Below, piece after piece: positions 1 to 8,545 of a stretch of DNA of 26,339 bases. Each line of letters starts with the position of its first letter. Within the stretch, counting starts at the first letter, position 1. The DNA is taken from contig JBNGIS010030040.1 of assembly GCA_049999725.1 (NCBI GenBank), positions 1-26,339 on the forward strand, in the 5' to 3' direction. The notes below the pieces were generated by a model that ran no database searches, was not told the origin of the DNA, and saw only the letters and a list, made by a program, of their open reading frames with translations. The DNA is from Haplomitrium mnioides (lineage: Eukaryota > Marchantiophyta > Haplomitriopsida > Calobryales). The position numbers were made by a program, and so were the translations under genes.

Positions 1-1160
1 GGGTTGTTGTTCATGCAAAATTGAGAGTGGGAGACCAAACTCGAGAGGAAGAAGCAACGAGGGAGAGAGGAGAGGATTCCAGCCAAGATTCAAGTGAGGG
101 AGTGGACTCATGCAGAGAGACCAATGTGGGTGGAGGTGGACTGGAGGGGCGCTAAGAATCGCTGAGCGTAGAGCTGTAGAGTCTCAGGCGATCCAGTGGA
201 CTCATCGTTGCAGGTGGACCAAGCATTCGGAGGTGGATCGCCATTTCAATCTGAAGGGAGTTCTATTGTCTTGAATTTGTGGGAGGCTGCCAAGGGGGGA
301 TCTTGGGGTCGTCTCAGCATCGTCTATGCAGGAGCATCAATCCTCGAGGCACTTGGGGGCGTTTCTGGTTATAATTCTCATGTGGAGCCAAAGAGAGGAG
401 TGGCTGTGTTAGTGCCTATGTGCTGCATAGAATATCCAGTCGAAGCTTAGGGTGGAGTGGGTGGCCAGCAGTCAAGAGGACTGTCTTCCAGAGGTGGAAG
501 TTAAAGAAATCCTCTTCCGAGTCTAAGGAAGTAAATTCAGGGCTTCTCGTGTGGGAAGTTGAAAAACTATCTGGATGAGAGTACGTGGGTGAAGAGGAAG
601 TGGAAGGAAATTTGGAGAGAAAAGATCGGTTCTTGCGAGGTGGAGAGGATTGTGATGTTGGCAGACAGCGTGGAAGTATATGTGTCTCTATGTTTATGTG
701 TGTCTAGTTAGATTTGTGTTTTGTTTGTAGCTTTGTTAAGTTCTTAGTTTTAGGAGGTCTGCATTTCGTTGGGCCAATCCTGAGGACACCCTAGACAGGG
801 GAAGTTAGGACAAACCACATTGTAGTTTGATAATTGGATACTGGGACTTGGTTCTCTTTTGTATAAAAAAGTGATTGGGTCCAGTTCTGGATTCCAAAAT
901 TATATGACAAAGTGGTTCAACAACATTGCAGCCCATTTATGGGTGTCTTGAGGAAATGGATGTGAATGAGCGAGTGGGTTGCTGAAGCCATTGTGGGTTA
1001 GTGACCAAGACTGTGAGCCAAACCAAAATCACTCAAGGCTCTCAAGAGAGGGCCCCCCAGGAGACCATTGCAGCCAAGAGTCAGATGCCATGTTGTAACT
1101 GCCCCTGTCTTCCAAGTGGCACCTTTCGAGGTTAAGGCCTGAAGAAGGGGTGTGACCTGC
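1..1160 (+). mobile_element. 3' part of an LTR related to the large gypsy LTR (cut by window start)
   Basis: This stretch aligns, with many differences, to the 3' part of the two long LTRs at 11684-15117 and 20299-23716. Shared blocks include 'ggtggactggaggggcgc' near 140, 'ctgtcttccagaggtggaag' near 480 and 'gaagttgaaaaactatct' near 555. The end of the similarity near 1160 ('ggttaaggcctgaag') matches the end of the other LTRs. A TATA-like box lies at 862-868. No gag or pol sequence follows, so it could be a solo LTR or the remnant of a deleted element. The open frame at 196-450 lies inside this non-coding LTR and has no recognisable domain, so I do not call it a gene. Confidence 0.7.
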
Positions 1161-1523
1161 ATCTGTGGGCATTGGAGGTGTGCGCTTGGGTGTTGTGCTT
1201 GGGTGTTGTGGAGTGCTATGCAATCTTTCTTGTCTGGTAAGCAGAAGTTGGGGTCCATTCGGTGCAAAGCCCCTCCTATAAAGGTCCCGAAACACTAAGT
1301 CAGCCCTTAGTCGGGGGTAACTCCGTCGTAAAAGAGTTAAGGCTCCGACCAGGGGGCTGAGAGCCCTCAATTCTGAAATGTTTCAAACAGATTCAATAAG
1401 TGTAACATTGAGACAGATCAAGCAAACCTTGATGAATCTTCTGAAGCTAAATCCAAAGAAATCAAAACCAGCCACAAAAGTCCTTCAAGAATTTTATTCT
1501 ATATTTTGTATTTTCAAGTATGG
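1161..1523. other. Unassigned non-coding stretch before the assembly gap
   Basis: No recognisable coding sequence. A short tandem pair (gcttgggtgttgt twice, near 1183-1210) and small inverted repeats (agggct/agcccta-like, near 1350) are visible. From about 1378 the composition turns AT-rich. The open frame that starts at 1378 runs into the gap and shows no domain. Confidence 0.4.
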
Positions 1524-1623
1524 NNNNNNNNNNNNNNNNNNNNNNNNNNNNNNNNNNNNNNNNNNNNNNNNNNNNNNNNNNNNNNNNNNNNNNNNNNNNN
1601 NNNNNNNNNNNNNNNNNNNNNNN
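1524..1623. other. Assembly gap of 100 unknown bases
   Basis: Exactly 100 N characters. The round number suggests a scaffold join of unknown true length, so distances across it are not reliable. Any translation that crosses it is meaningless. Confidence 0.98.
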
Positions 1624-2038
1624 AAATGAAACTTAAATTTATAGTTAATATTTTTATTTGCTTTGTAGAAATATTTTCTTCTTCAAAATGTAAGTATTTT
1701 GTTTTCAACTCTTAAGGCTATTATCTCGTTGAAGCATCTGCCCAAATTGACTAACTTTTTTTTCTTCTTAAGACTTTGCTGTAAAAATTAAAACCTTTAA
1801 CATTGTTTGACTAAGATGAAGAGCTTTGTACCTTTTTTTACTTTTAGATCATTAATTAGAAATCTAAATCTTTTGCATGTGTAGAGTTTGTTGGAAAAAT
1901 AGAACGTTTACAGTCTATTTCCTTGGTTGTAGAAGTGTGAACCATATGCGCACATAGACTTTGATTTGCAAGCGAAACATACATCATACAAAAACTCTTC
2001 TATGGAACCTAAAACCTAGGTTCTTGTCAGTCTTTGTT
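1624..2038. other. AT-rich non-coding DNA
   Basis: Low-complexity AT-rich sequence without a credible gene. Near 1944-1960 it holds an isolated copy of the palindromic core found in the array that follows (catatgcgcacatagac), so the array probably began further left and has decayed. Confidence 0.4.
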
Positions 2039-2250
2039 GTGGAATGTTTAGATGGTGAGTTTGGATTTCTAAGCGTGCATAGACTTTGGGGTGGAGTGTT
2101 CAGATGGTGAGTTCGGATTCCTATGCGCCCATAAACTTTGGGGTGGAGTGTTCATATGTTGAGGATGGATTCCTAAGCGCATAGAGACTTTTGGGTGGAG
2201 TGTTCATATGTTGAGCTTGGATTCCTATGCGTGCATAGACTTTGGAGTGG
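2039..2250 (+). repeat. 52-bp minisatellite with CTATGC-nn-GCATAG palindrome, about 4 copies
   Basis: Units start with gtgga(g/a)tgtt at 2039, 2091, 2143 and 2195, an exact 52-bp period. A partial unit begins at 2247. Each unit carries an imperfect palindrome such as ctatgcgtgcatag followed by actttgg. A single related motif (ctacatgcgcctagag) occurs near 2755. The same palindromic core, in the opposite orientation and with another period, forms the array at 25300-25640. Confidence 0.85.
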
Positions 2251-2259
2251 AAGTCTATG

Positions 2260-3098
2260 CCTTCCACAAGTTCTACTTCTTCTATACAACCTTTAAGCTT
2301 CTTCATATAAAGACTACCGATTACAACTTTGTTTATATACAAGTCATAGACTCTTTTGTAGATCTTGATAACTTTGTTTGGTTGAATCAAGTCTAAATCT
2401 TGCAAATGTTTCTTGTTTACAATCTTAATTCAATCTCCTTAGCTACTGCCTTTTTTATTCTAAACTATGATACGTTTCTGTATATGCTTTGTTGAATTAT
2501 GAAATATTTTTAAATATTGTAACCTTTTTGAAAGCCCACGTTCCCTTTTGATTGCATGGATTTGCAACTATGAGTAAAAGCTTCCTTATTTCCTGACGTT
2601 TAAAATAAAGCTCCTAAATCTATGCAATGTTTCATTTTCTTTGTTTTTGTGTTTACTATTGCAAACTTGTTCCTTTGACTTCTTGTCCCCTCAGGCTTTT
2701 TCTTTATGTTTTGTAGTTTTTTTCCAACAAAAAAGCTTGAAAGAGCACCATATCTACATGCGCCTAGAGTTTGTGCAATCAAACATATTTCAAAATAGTT
2801 TCTTGTGATGTGTATTTCAACTTTTGAGCTTAGAATTGTAATCAATGATAAATGCAATTTTTTGATAAAAACTTACCATAATTTTTATTCTTTTCATCAA
2901 ATTGGAGTTTTCCAATATTTTCATAAAACTAATCATATTGATTGATTTTGCATGACAAAATTGACTTTCTCTCTATCATGCTTGTTGAAACGGCAAAAAA
3001 AATCCAAAATCTTATGTACTTTTTGTTTTTTCAAAAATAGCCTCATTTTTTTTTTATGTTTTTTGAATTCAAAAGTCACAATTTTTCCCAAAAAAAAA
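2260..3098. other. AT-rich non-coding DNA with homopolymer runs
   Basis: Contains many A and T runs, for example around 2995-3100. Open frames here are chance frames of AT-rich DNA. It leads into the short conserved block at 3099-3145 in the same order (palindrome array, AT-rich stretch, conserved block) that is seen on the minus strand from 25640 down to 24920. Confidence 0.4.
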
Positions 3099-3145
3099 GT
3101 TCCTGTTTTGAGTAGCATGATCCTGGTTCAAAGTAGCAGTTGTTT
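3099..3145 (+). repeat. Copy 1 of a dispersed block coding for SWFKVAVV
   Basis: The stretch 'tcctggttcaaagtagcag' followed by ttgttt matches the minus strand at 24920-24970 and 26290-26339. In the frame used by the methyltransferase-like fragment at the right edge it reads SWFKVAVV and then a stop. Similarity ends abruptly after gttgttt, the same base at which the copy at 24920 ends. Confidence 0.7.
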
Positions 3146-3221
3146 AGCCATCATCCTTATGCACTATCTAAGAACAAAACATGTTGACATCCAATATCGC
3201 TCTTACCAAAGCAATGCCAAA

Positions 3222-3800
3222 AGAGAGAGGGATTCAAACCCCATACCCATGTTGAAACAGATGGAAGTGGGAAGAGCAAGGGGATTCAAACCCCTTGCCT
3301 ATCCTGAAACAAATCCAAGTGGGAGGAGCGAGGGGATTCAAACCCCTTGCTTATGGAACAAATGCAAGTGGGAGGATTGAGGGGATTTGAGCTCCCTACC
3401 CATGTTGAAATAGATCAAAGTGGGAGGAGCAAGAGGATTCAAAATTCCTACCAATGCTGAAACAGATTGAAGTAGGAGAAGTGAGAGGATTGAAACCCCT
3501 TGCCCATGCTGAAGCAGCTTGAAGTGGGAGGAGGGGATTCAAACTCTTTGCCCATGCTGAAACAGATGGAAGTGGGAGGAGCGAGGGGATTCAAGCCCCT
3601 TGCCCATGCTGAAACAGATCTAAGTGGGAGGAGGGAGGGGATTCAAACACCTTGCCCATGTTGAAATAGATTGAAGTGGGAGTGAGGGAATTCAAACTTT
3701 TGCCCATGCTAAAACAGATAGAAGTGGGAGAGCGAGGGTATTCAAACCCCTACCCATGTTGAACCAGATCAAAGTGGGAGGAGTAAGGATCCCATGCTTC
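3222..3800 (+). repeat. 52-bp minisatellite, about 11 copies, with a short hairpin in each
   Basis: The anchor ggattcaaacccc or a variant recurs at 3231, 3283, 3335, 3384, 3436, 3488, 3536, 3588, 3640, 3688 and 3738, mostly 52 bp apart with a few 48-50-bp units. The remainder of each unit reads roughly 'ttgcccatgctgaaacagat' then 'gaagtgggaggagcgag'. The anchor can form a 5-bp stem (agggg/cccct) with a 7-base loop. Open frames across the array are translations of the repeat and are not genes. Confidence 0.9.
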
Positions 3801-4830
3801 TGTTTGTCCTACTTCAACACTAGCCAAATGGTCTAACCCCTGCTCATCCAATGACTCACGGCATGGGCTGCATAGAGACAGAGGTTCCTTCTATTCCTAC
3901 CAATCTCAACATTTGTTGTTTTGTGCAGCAAGTACTCACCCGATGAAGCTTATCTACATCTATTGTTTTGTGCAATAGGTGCTCACCCAATGAAGCGAAG
4001 CTCATCATAGGAAATCATGATCACCTCTTTGGTACCCTATACTTACATCGCTTTCATGTCCATCTTTGCCTAGACTCCTGGTGAGGTCCCAACCATAGCT
4101 CTGGACCCCAAGAATCGCACAATGATAGTGAGGAAGAGGTGGAGCTTCTCCCCACCCAACACCCTCAAGCCATTTCCCAGTCCTTCAATGGAGTAATTCA
4201 TCCTCTAGCAGCAAGCTATGCTACTTCCCTAGACTAGTTGTTGATCGCAGCTGCTAGCTGAAAGTTGAAATAATAAAGCATTGAAAATGATTTCAATCGC
4301 TAGGAGCACGATGAACAGACATTTTTCTGCCTACATGAATGTGGCTCCATTAAGAAATATGATTCAACAAAAGTTGGAAGAAAGTTAATGAAGATGAGGA
4401 ATTGCAAAGTTATGCTTTTCTAGCGTGCAAGATAAGGAACCTGCCTCTATGAGATGCAGATGAATTGAATGTAGGAGGATAGCTGCCCAAAATTGTATTG
4501 ATTGAAAGAAATCTACAATGCAAGTAGACATGAAGTTTAGCTCTAATATAAACAATCCATACTTGAAGCACAAGGTTCAAGTCTCCCGGCCAACTCTACT
4601 CTCTTGCATACCCTTCTATATCGCAAAGTCTCATGTGAAACAACAACTACAAGAAACAGGAAAAACTGAAGCAACAACCACACTAGAAATCAAAGATGAA
4701 TCAAGGCTCAAAATCATCTCCATTAAATAGATCTTTGCAAACCTGCTTGGTAAGAAGGAACCAATGAAGAGGCTTAAAGAGGGAGCTAATTTTGCAGCTT
4801 AGCCACTCAAAAAATGCGCACACCTCCATT
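3801..4830. other. Non-coding stretch; one 47-bp duplication near 3916
   Basis: No convincing gene on either strand. A two-copy direct repeat starts at 3916 and 3963 (ttgttttgtgca, then ctcaccc(g/a)atgaagc), 47 bp apart. A short frame near 4130-4230 may be a decayed piece of another retroelement, but I see no diagnostic motif. Confidence 0.35.
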
Positions 4831-5162
4831 CTGCAAAAAAGCAAGGCACAAACGTGCTCACACTTCCATCCTGCAAAAACGAAAGGCACAAATCTACGTG
4901 TAGTAAAAAAGAAAGGTAGAAAACATGAAGCTCAGTGAGGTATGCTTCTTGCAAAAAAAAAAGGCAAAAGCCCAATGAAGAAGTCTAAGTTCAAACTTGC
5001 AACTTAGCAACTTGAAAAACTATTACACAAGCATGCATCGTGTGAAGAAAAAAGGCAGAAGCTCAATGAATAAGTAGAAGTTGCAAAAAAATAAAGGCAA
5101 ATGCGAATAAGAGTGTGCCATAAAGAATACTTTGCCTCTTTGCGAAAAAGAAGAAGGCAAAC
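4831..5162 (+). repeat. Degenerate array of gcaaaaaa-aaaggca motifs
   Basis: The motif (t)gcaaaaaa, a few purines, then ggca recurs about seven times, near 4831, 4871, 4901, 4950, 5041, 5081 and 5141. It is often followed by a form of 'agctcaatgaagaag'. Spacing is irregular (30-90 bp). It lies just outside the copia-2 LTR, or in its poorly defined outer part. There is no sign of coding. Confidence 0.5.
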
Positions 5163-5199
5163 TCGAAGAATACTCACACGGGACTCGAAGACTTGAATG

Positions 5200-5503
5200 C
5201 AAGGAAATCAAGGAGACAATTCTTTGGAGGCAATATGAGAGAGATCGCATATCAATCAAATGAATTTACAAAAATGGAAGAGGTTGGTAGGGACACTTGC
5301 TCTCTTCCTTCTTCTCTCTATACACTATGTATTAACCTAAACTTACCTTATATCAACTTAAATAACTTAACTTGTAAGAGTCTACCTGTCATCTACATAC
5401 TTTGTATTGACCTAAACTTACCCTACATCAACTTAAATAACTTAACCTGTAAGAGTCTAGCCGTCATCCTGACGGGTTACTTATCGAGCTTGGTATTTCA
5501 ACA
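5200..5503 (-). repeat. 3' LTR of copia-2 (outer end approximate)
   Basis: On the minus strand the LTR begins TGTTGAAATACC at 5503, immediately after a purine tract (cttgagggggag), the usual copia polypurine tract/LTR junction. The outer end is not fixed because no second LTR remains for comparison; 5200 is an estimate. Inside is a 75-bp tandem duplication (units at 5328 and 5403, beginning tgtatt(a/g)acctaaactta). Confidence 0.6.
5328..5477 (-). repeat. 75-bp tandem duplication inside the copia-2 LTR
   Basis: Units 5328-5402 and 5403-5477 share tgtatt(a/g)acctaaacttacc, then atcaacttaaataacttaac, then tgtaagagtcta. Differences are few. The duplication lies in the LTR, where transcription signals would be expected. 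Confidence 0.8.
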
Positions 5504-5516
5504 CTCCCCCTCAAGC
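5504..5516 (-). other. Copia-2 polypurine tract
   Basis: On the minus strand, ttgagggggag directly precedes the LTR start TGTTGAAATACC. This is the primer site for plus-strand DNA synthesis in LTR retrotransposons. Confidence 0.75.
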
Positions 5517-5520
5517 TTGA

Positions 5521-6184
5521 GGCAATGTCAAGCTCTCCCATCACAATTCAAAACTTATGTTTCTTCTTTGCACCTATTGACTTTGTAAAAATATTAGCTA
5601 ATCAACCTCACCTTCAAGTACCTTCTCTCTTGTATGAAAAGGTAACGAACCTCAATGTGTTTGGACCTTGTATGAAACACATGATTGTTTGCCAGTTGTA
5701 TACTGCTTATGTTGTTGCAATACAAAGTCATAGGCTCTTGCTCATCATGTCATAAATCCAACAATAACTTGCATAACCAAGCTATCTCACATGCAACCAT
5801 GCTACTTCTCTATACTTTGCCCTTTATGCTTGACAAAACAACTCTTGGTTGCTTCTTACTACTCCAACTCACTGCAACACCTCCAATCTTAAGAACATAA
5901 CCACTTGTAGATCTCTTGTCATATGCATATCCAACCCAATTTGCATCAGTATATCCAAACAAATTTACTTTAGCTCCACATGCATAAAATAAACCATAAT
6001 TCAGTGTGCCTTTTGAATATAGTAATGCTCTCTTTGCCACATTTAAATGTGACTTTCTTGGCACATGCATGAACTGACTAAGTATTTCCACATCATGAGA
6101 CATATCTGGTCTTGTCATACTCGCATAAATCAAGCTTCTAACCATTTTCTGGTACATAGTTGGATCTTCCAATTCATCTGCCAA
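5521..6184 (-). pseudogene. Copia-2 RNase H domain (decayed)
   Basis: The RNase H part of a copia polyprotein, which removes RNA from the RNA/DNA hybrid during reverse transcription. The open stretch 5810-6184 shows the family landmarks in order: DPTMYQKMV, SLIYASMTRPDMS, the YTDANWVG motif with its catalytic Asp, KRSTSGYV, and VSWSSKKQP. Continuing on the minus strand to about 5525 in changing frames with stops are the matching C-terminal motifs: CEIAWL, YCNNISSIQLANN, HTRSKHIEVRY and FIQERVLEG. It sits just upstream of the polypurine tract, as expected. Stops and frame changes make it non-functional. Confidence 0.88.
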
Positions 6185-6819
6185 ATCCTGGACATACTAC
6201 CGTTATAGTAACCAAATACCTTGTGGTGTTTGCATTACTTTTATGCCGAAGAAGTACATAAATTTACCCAAGGCTTTCATATCAAATTTAGCTCCAAGCC
6301 TCTTCTTGACATTTGCAATATGCACCCTATTGTCACTTGTAATAATCAGATCATCAACATATATCACTATGATGACTAAACTTGTATTTGTTTTCTACAC
6401 ATACATAGAGCAATGTGCCTTGCTAATCACAAATCCAATACTTCGTAGAAACTTGCTTGTTCTATCTGTCCAAGATCTAGATGCTTGCTTTAATCTGTAT
6501 AAAGATTTCTTCAACTTACATGCATAATTTGGAAACTCATGGTGTACATATCCATATGGCTGCTCTATATAAACTTTTTCATGTAACTCTCCATTCAAAA
6601 ATGCATTCTTTACATCCATCTAGTGTGAATCCCATCTCTTAGCAGCAACCATAACAATGACAACTTTGCAACATAATTGAATCTTTCATCAAAATCTATC
6701 CCATATATTTGAGCATATCTTTTGGCTACTAGTCTACTCTTGTACCTGCTTATCAAACCATCTGCATTATGCTTTATTTTGTAAACCCACCTACAACCAA
6801 TTGCTTTCTTTTCAACCAA
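6185..6819 (-). pseudogene. Copia-2 reverse transcriptase domain (decayed)
   Basis: Two open stretches cover the first half of the RT domain. 6610-6819 reads KKAIGCRWVYKIKHNADG and SRYKSRLVAKRYAQIYGIDF, the conserved start of copia RT. 6395-6619 reads MDVKNAFLNGEL, VYIEQPYGYV and KSLYRLKQASRSW, containing the first catalytic Asp (DVKNAFL). The stretch around 6250-6400 on the minus strand should hold the second catalytic pair and is broken by stops: the plus-strand 'atcatcaacatatatcac' is the complement of a Y-x-D-D-like coding stretch. The domain runs directly into RNase H below 6184. Confidence 0.85.
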
Positions 6820-7238
6820 GTAGTGATGTTACCTTCCAAGTCTCATTCTCATTAAGTGCATTCACTTCTTCATCTATAGCTACATCTCATTCAGGTATCC
6901 CATATAGGAAAACTTGGGTACTTTATACGTATAGACCTACGTACCTCATCTTGCATCAATTGCACACCATGTGTTAGCAAAATGGGTATACCAACCTCTT
7001 CATCCAAGGTTTCACCATCACTTTTTCAACTAGGTAGTGGTGTTAGCTTCCAAGTCTCATTCTCATCAAGTGCATTCACTTCTTCATTTATAACTACCTC
7101 TCATTTAGGTATGCCGTGTAGGAAAGCTTAGGTACTTTATACGTGTAGATCTGCATAGCTTATCTTGCATCAATTGCACACTATGTGTTTGCAAAGTGGG
7201 TATATCAACCTCTTCATCCAAGTTTTCACCATCACTTG
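6811..7238 (-). repeat. 214-bp tandem duplication in the copia-2 INT-RT linker
   Basis: Units 6811-7024 and 7025-7238 share long blocks, for example ttcaac(c/t)a(a/g)gtagtg, 'ccaagtctcattctcat' and 'cttgcatcaattgcacac'. The copies have diverged by point changes, so the duplication is not recent. It falls between the end of integrase and the start of RT. Confidence 0.88.
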
Positions 7239-7395
7239 AGTGACTTGCACCCATTTGTTGATCCACCTTTTCCTTTCTTTTAGCTGAACTTGTTTTACTT
7301 TCAGCACTTCCAATTGATACATTTGGCTAACCTGATCTCAATCTTTCTAACCATGGATTAACACTCTTAGATAGAGTGTTTAAACTCTCTTCTGG

Positions 7396-7625
7396 TCCAC
7401 TCAGCATTTGTGATTATGATTTCTATTTTGCTAATTTTTCTTGCACTTCTTCTTTCTCTATATCAATCTTCACAACTTTTTCTACACCATACCAGTTATT
7501 CAACTCATCCACTTAGCATTTTTGATTGTAATTCATGTTTTGCTAATTTTTGCTACACTTCTTATTTCTCTCTATCAGTCTTGACAACTTTTTCTACACT
7601 ATACCAACTATTCAACTCATAAAAT
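7396..7625 (-). repeat. 112-bp tandem duplication in the copia-2 INT-RT linker
   Basis: Units start near 7396 and 7508 (tccact(c/t)agcattt) and share ttttgctaattttt and 'cacaactttttctacac' variants, 112 bp apart. It lies next to, but separate from, the 214-bp duplication. Confidence 0.85.
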
Positions 7626-7947
7626 GCAACATCTCTACTTACCCTGATTTGGCGTATTACAAGGTTGTAACACCGATATCCTTTTTTCTCCAAAGAATAC
7701 CCAATGAAAATACACTTCTCTGCTTTAGGATCTTGCCTAGTTCTTAGCTCATCTAGTATGTGTACATATGTAATACATATAATTAACTTCAAGTGAGATA
7801 TATCACTTTTTATACTTGTGAATCTTTCTTATGGAGTAATATCATGTATTCTTGCAATAGGAGTCATATTCATTCATGATATATACAATTGTATGTAGAG
7901 CCTCTACCCAATAGTATTTTGGCATATTCTTCTTATTAATCAAGGCA
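7562..7947 (-). pseudogene. Copia-2 integrase, C-terminal part (decayed)
   Basis: The open stretch 7562-7792 reads TYVHILDELRTRQDPKAEK and CIFIGYSLEKKGYRCYN, the typical segment after the copia integrase core. Upstream, up to 7947, the minus strand continues with NMPKYYWVEALHTIVYIMN in a broken frame, which lies just after the catalytic core. The DDE residues themselves are not present. Similarity ends at 7947, where the LTR of copia-1 begins. Integrase would insert the DNA copy into the genome; this remnant cannot. Confidence 0.85.
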
Positions 7948-8051
7948 TGTTATCACATGAGCATCACACACAAACACACTGGAGTCTCCACGACGAATGA
8001 GTAGAATAGATCGTGGATAACTATATATGGTATATATATGTCCTTATAACA
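7948..8051 (-). repeat. 3' LTR of copia-1, about 104 bp
   Basis: On the minus strand it starts TGTTATAAGG at 8051, directly after the purine tract aatggggag, and ends GTGATAACA at 7948. The ends form a 6-bp inverted repeat (TGTTAT/ATAACA) with the TG/CA typical of LTRs. At 7947 the copia-2 integrase frame resumes. The 5' LTR is missing, so the length rests on this one copy. It is short for an LTR. Confidence 0.6.
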
Positions 8052-8545
8052 CTCCCCATTGGCTGAGTCTTCTTTTAAAAATCAGCCACGTTTAGGACTA
8101 TATGCTATATAAGTCCTTAGTTTAAATCTTATTCTATGTGTGGTCTCATTAAAACCCTCCCGCTTGCTTCCGAGGGAAAGAGTGCCACCACATAATTTGA
8201 AATATAATAATAATAAATATGATGATAGTGTGTAGAGAGTGTGTGTGTACGTAACAAAAGTTAAAAAAATGCCAAAATTTGTTGCTTTGAAAGTAAAGCT
8301 AATATGTGGTGTTGTTGCGCAGTGTTGGTATGTACTCCATAGTTGTGTCTTGAAGATCTGTCTAAGAAAATGATGTTAGCCTCAAAAGCTGAAAAGTGAT
8401 GTTAGCTTCTAACATAATATTTGCCTATCATTACTTGTATGACATTTCAGACAGATTAGATATCTTTCAAAATATATGATTGAATATGCAATCCTTGATG
8501 TTCATGACTAAAGGTCAGAGAGAAAAAAAAAAAAAATTATTGTTT
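8052..8545 (-). other. Copia-1 3' non-coding region and polypurine tract
   Basis: About 490 bp between the end of RNase H and the LTR. The minus-strand aatggggag touching the LTR at 8052 is the likely polypurine tract. Also seen are an inverted repeat ggctga/tcagcc (about 8060-8086), a near-palindrome aggactatatgc/tatataagtcct (about 8094-8118) and an A run at 8524-8537. No gene. Confidence 0.5.

Larger units (their letters stand above)
5200..7947 (-). mobile_element. Copia-2: 3' part of a Ty1/copia retrotransposon, truncated on the right
   Basis: Reading the minus strand from 7947 down, the order is the end of the integrase domain, a linker with two tandem duplications, reverse transcriptase, RNase H, polypurine tract and 3' LTR. 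This is the copia order (INT before RT). Gag, protease, most of integrase and the 5' LTR are absent. At 7947 the integrase frame meets the LTR end of copia-1, so the truncation coincides with that insertion. The missing part should lie beyond the far end of copia-1, but nothing like it appears to the right of 24917. The element is full of stops and cannot move by itself. Confidence 0.85.

Noticed and set aside
196-450. 84-codon open frame at the left end
   Set aside because: It lies inside an LTR related to 11684-15117. The equivalent frame is not kept in the other LTRs.
1378-1715. Open frames across or next to the N gap
   Set aside because: They contain unknown residues and have no recognisable motif; the true gap length is unknown.
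2952-3380. 142-codon plus-strand open frame
   Set aside because: It runs from AT-rich DNA into the 52-bp minisatellite. The C-terminal half is a translation of the repeat and there is no domain.
3222-3800. CRISPR array
   Set aside because: The repeats are contiguous 52-bp units without unique spacers, in a plant-type nuclear context.
5193-5588. 131-codon plus-strand frame
   Set aside because: It is the reverse strand of the copia-2 LTR and polypurine tract. The repeated peptide in it comes from the 75-bp LTR duplication.
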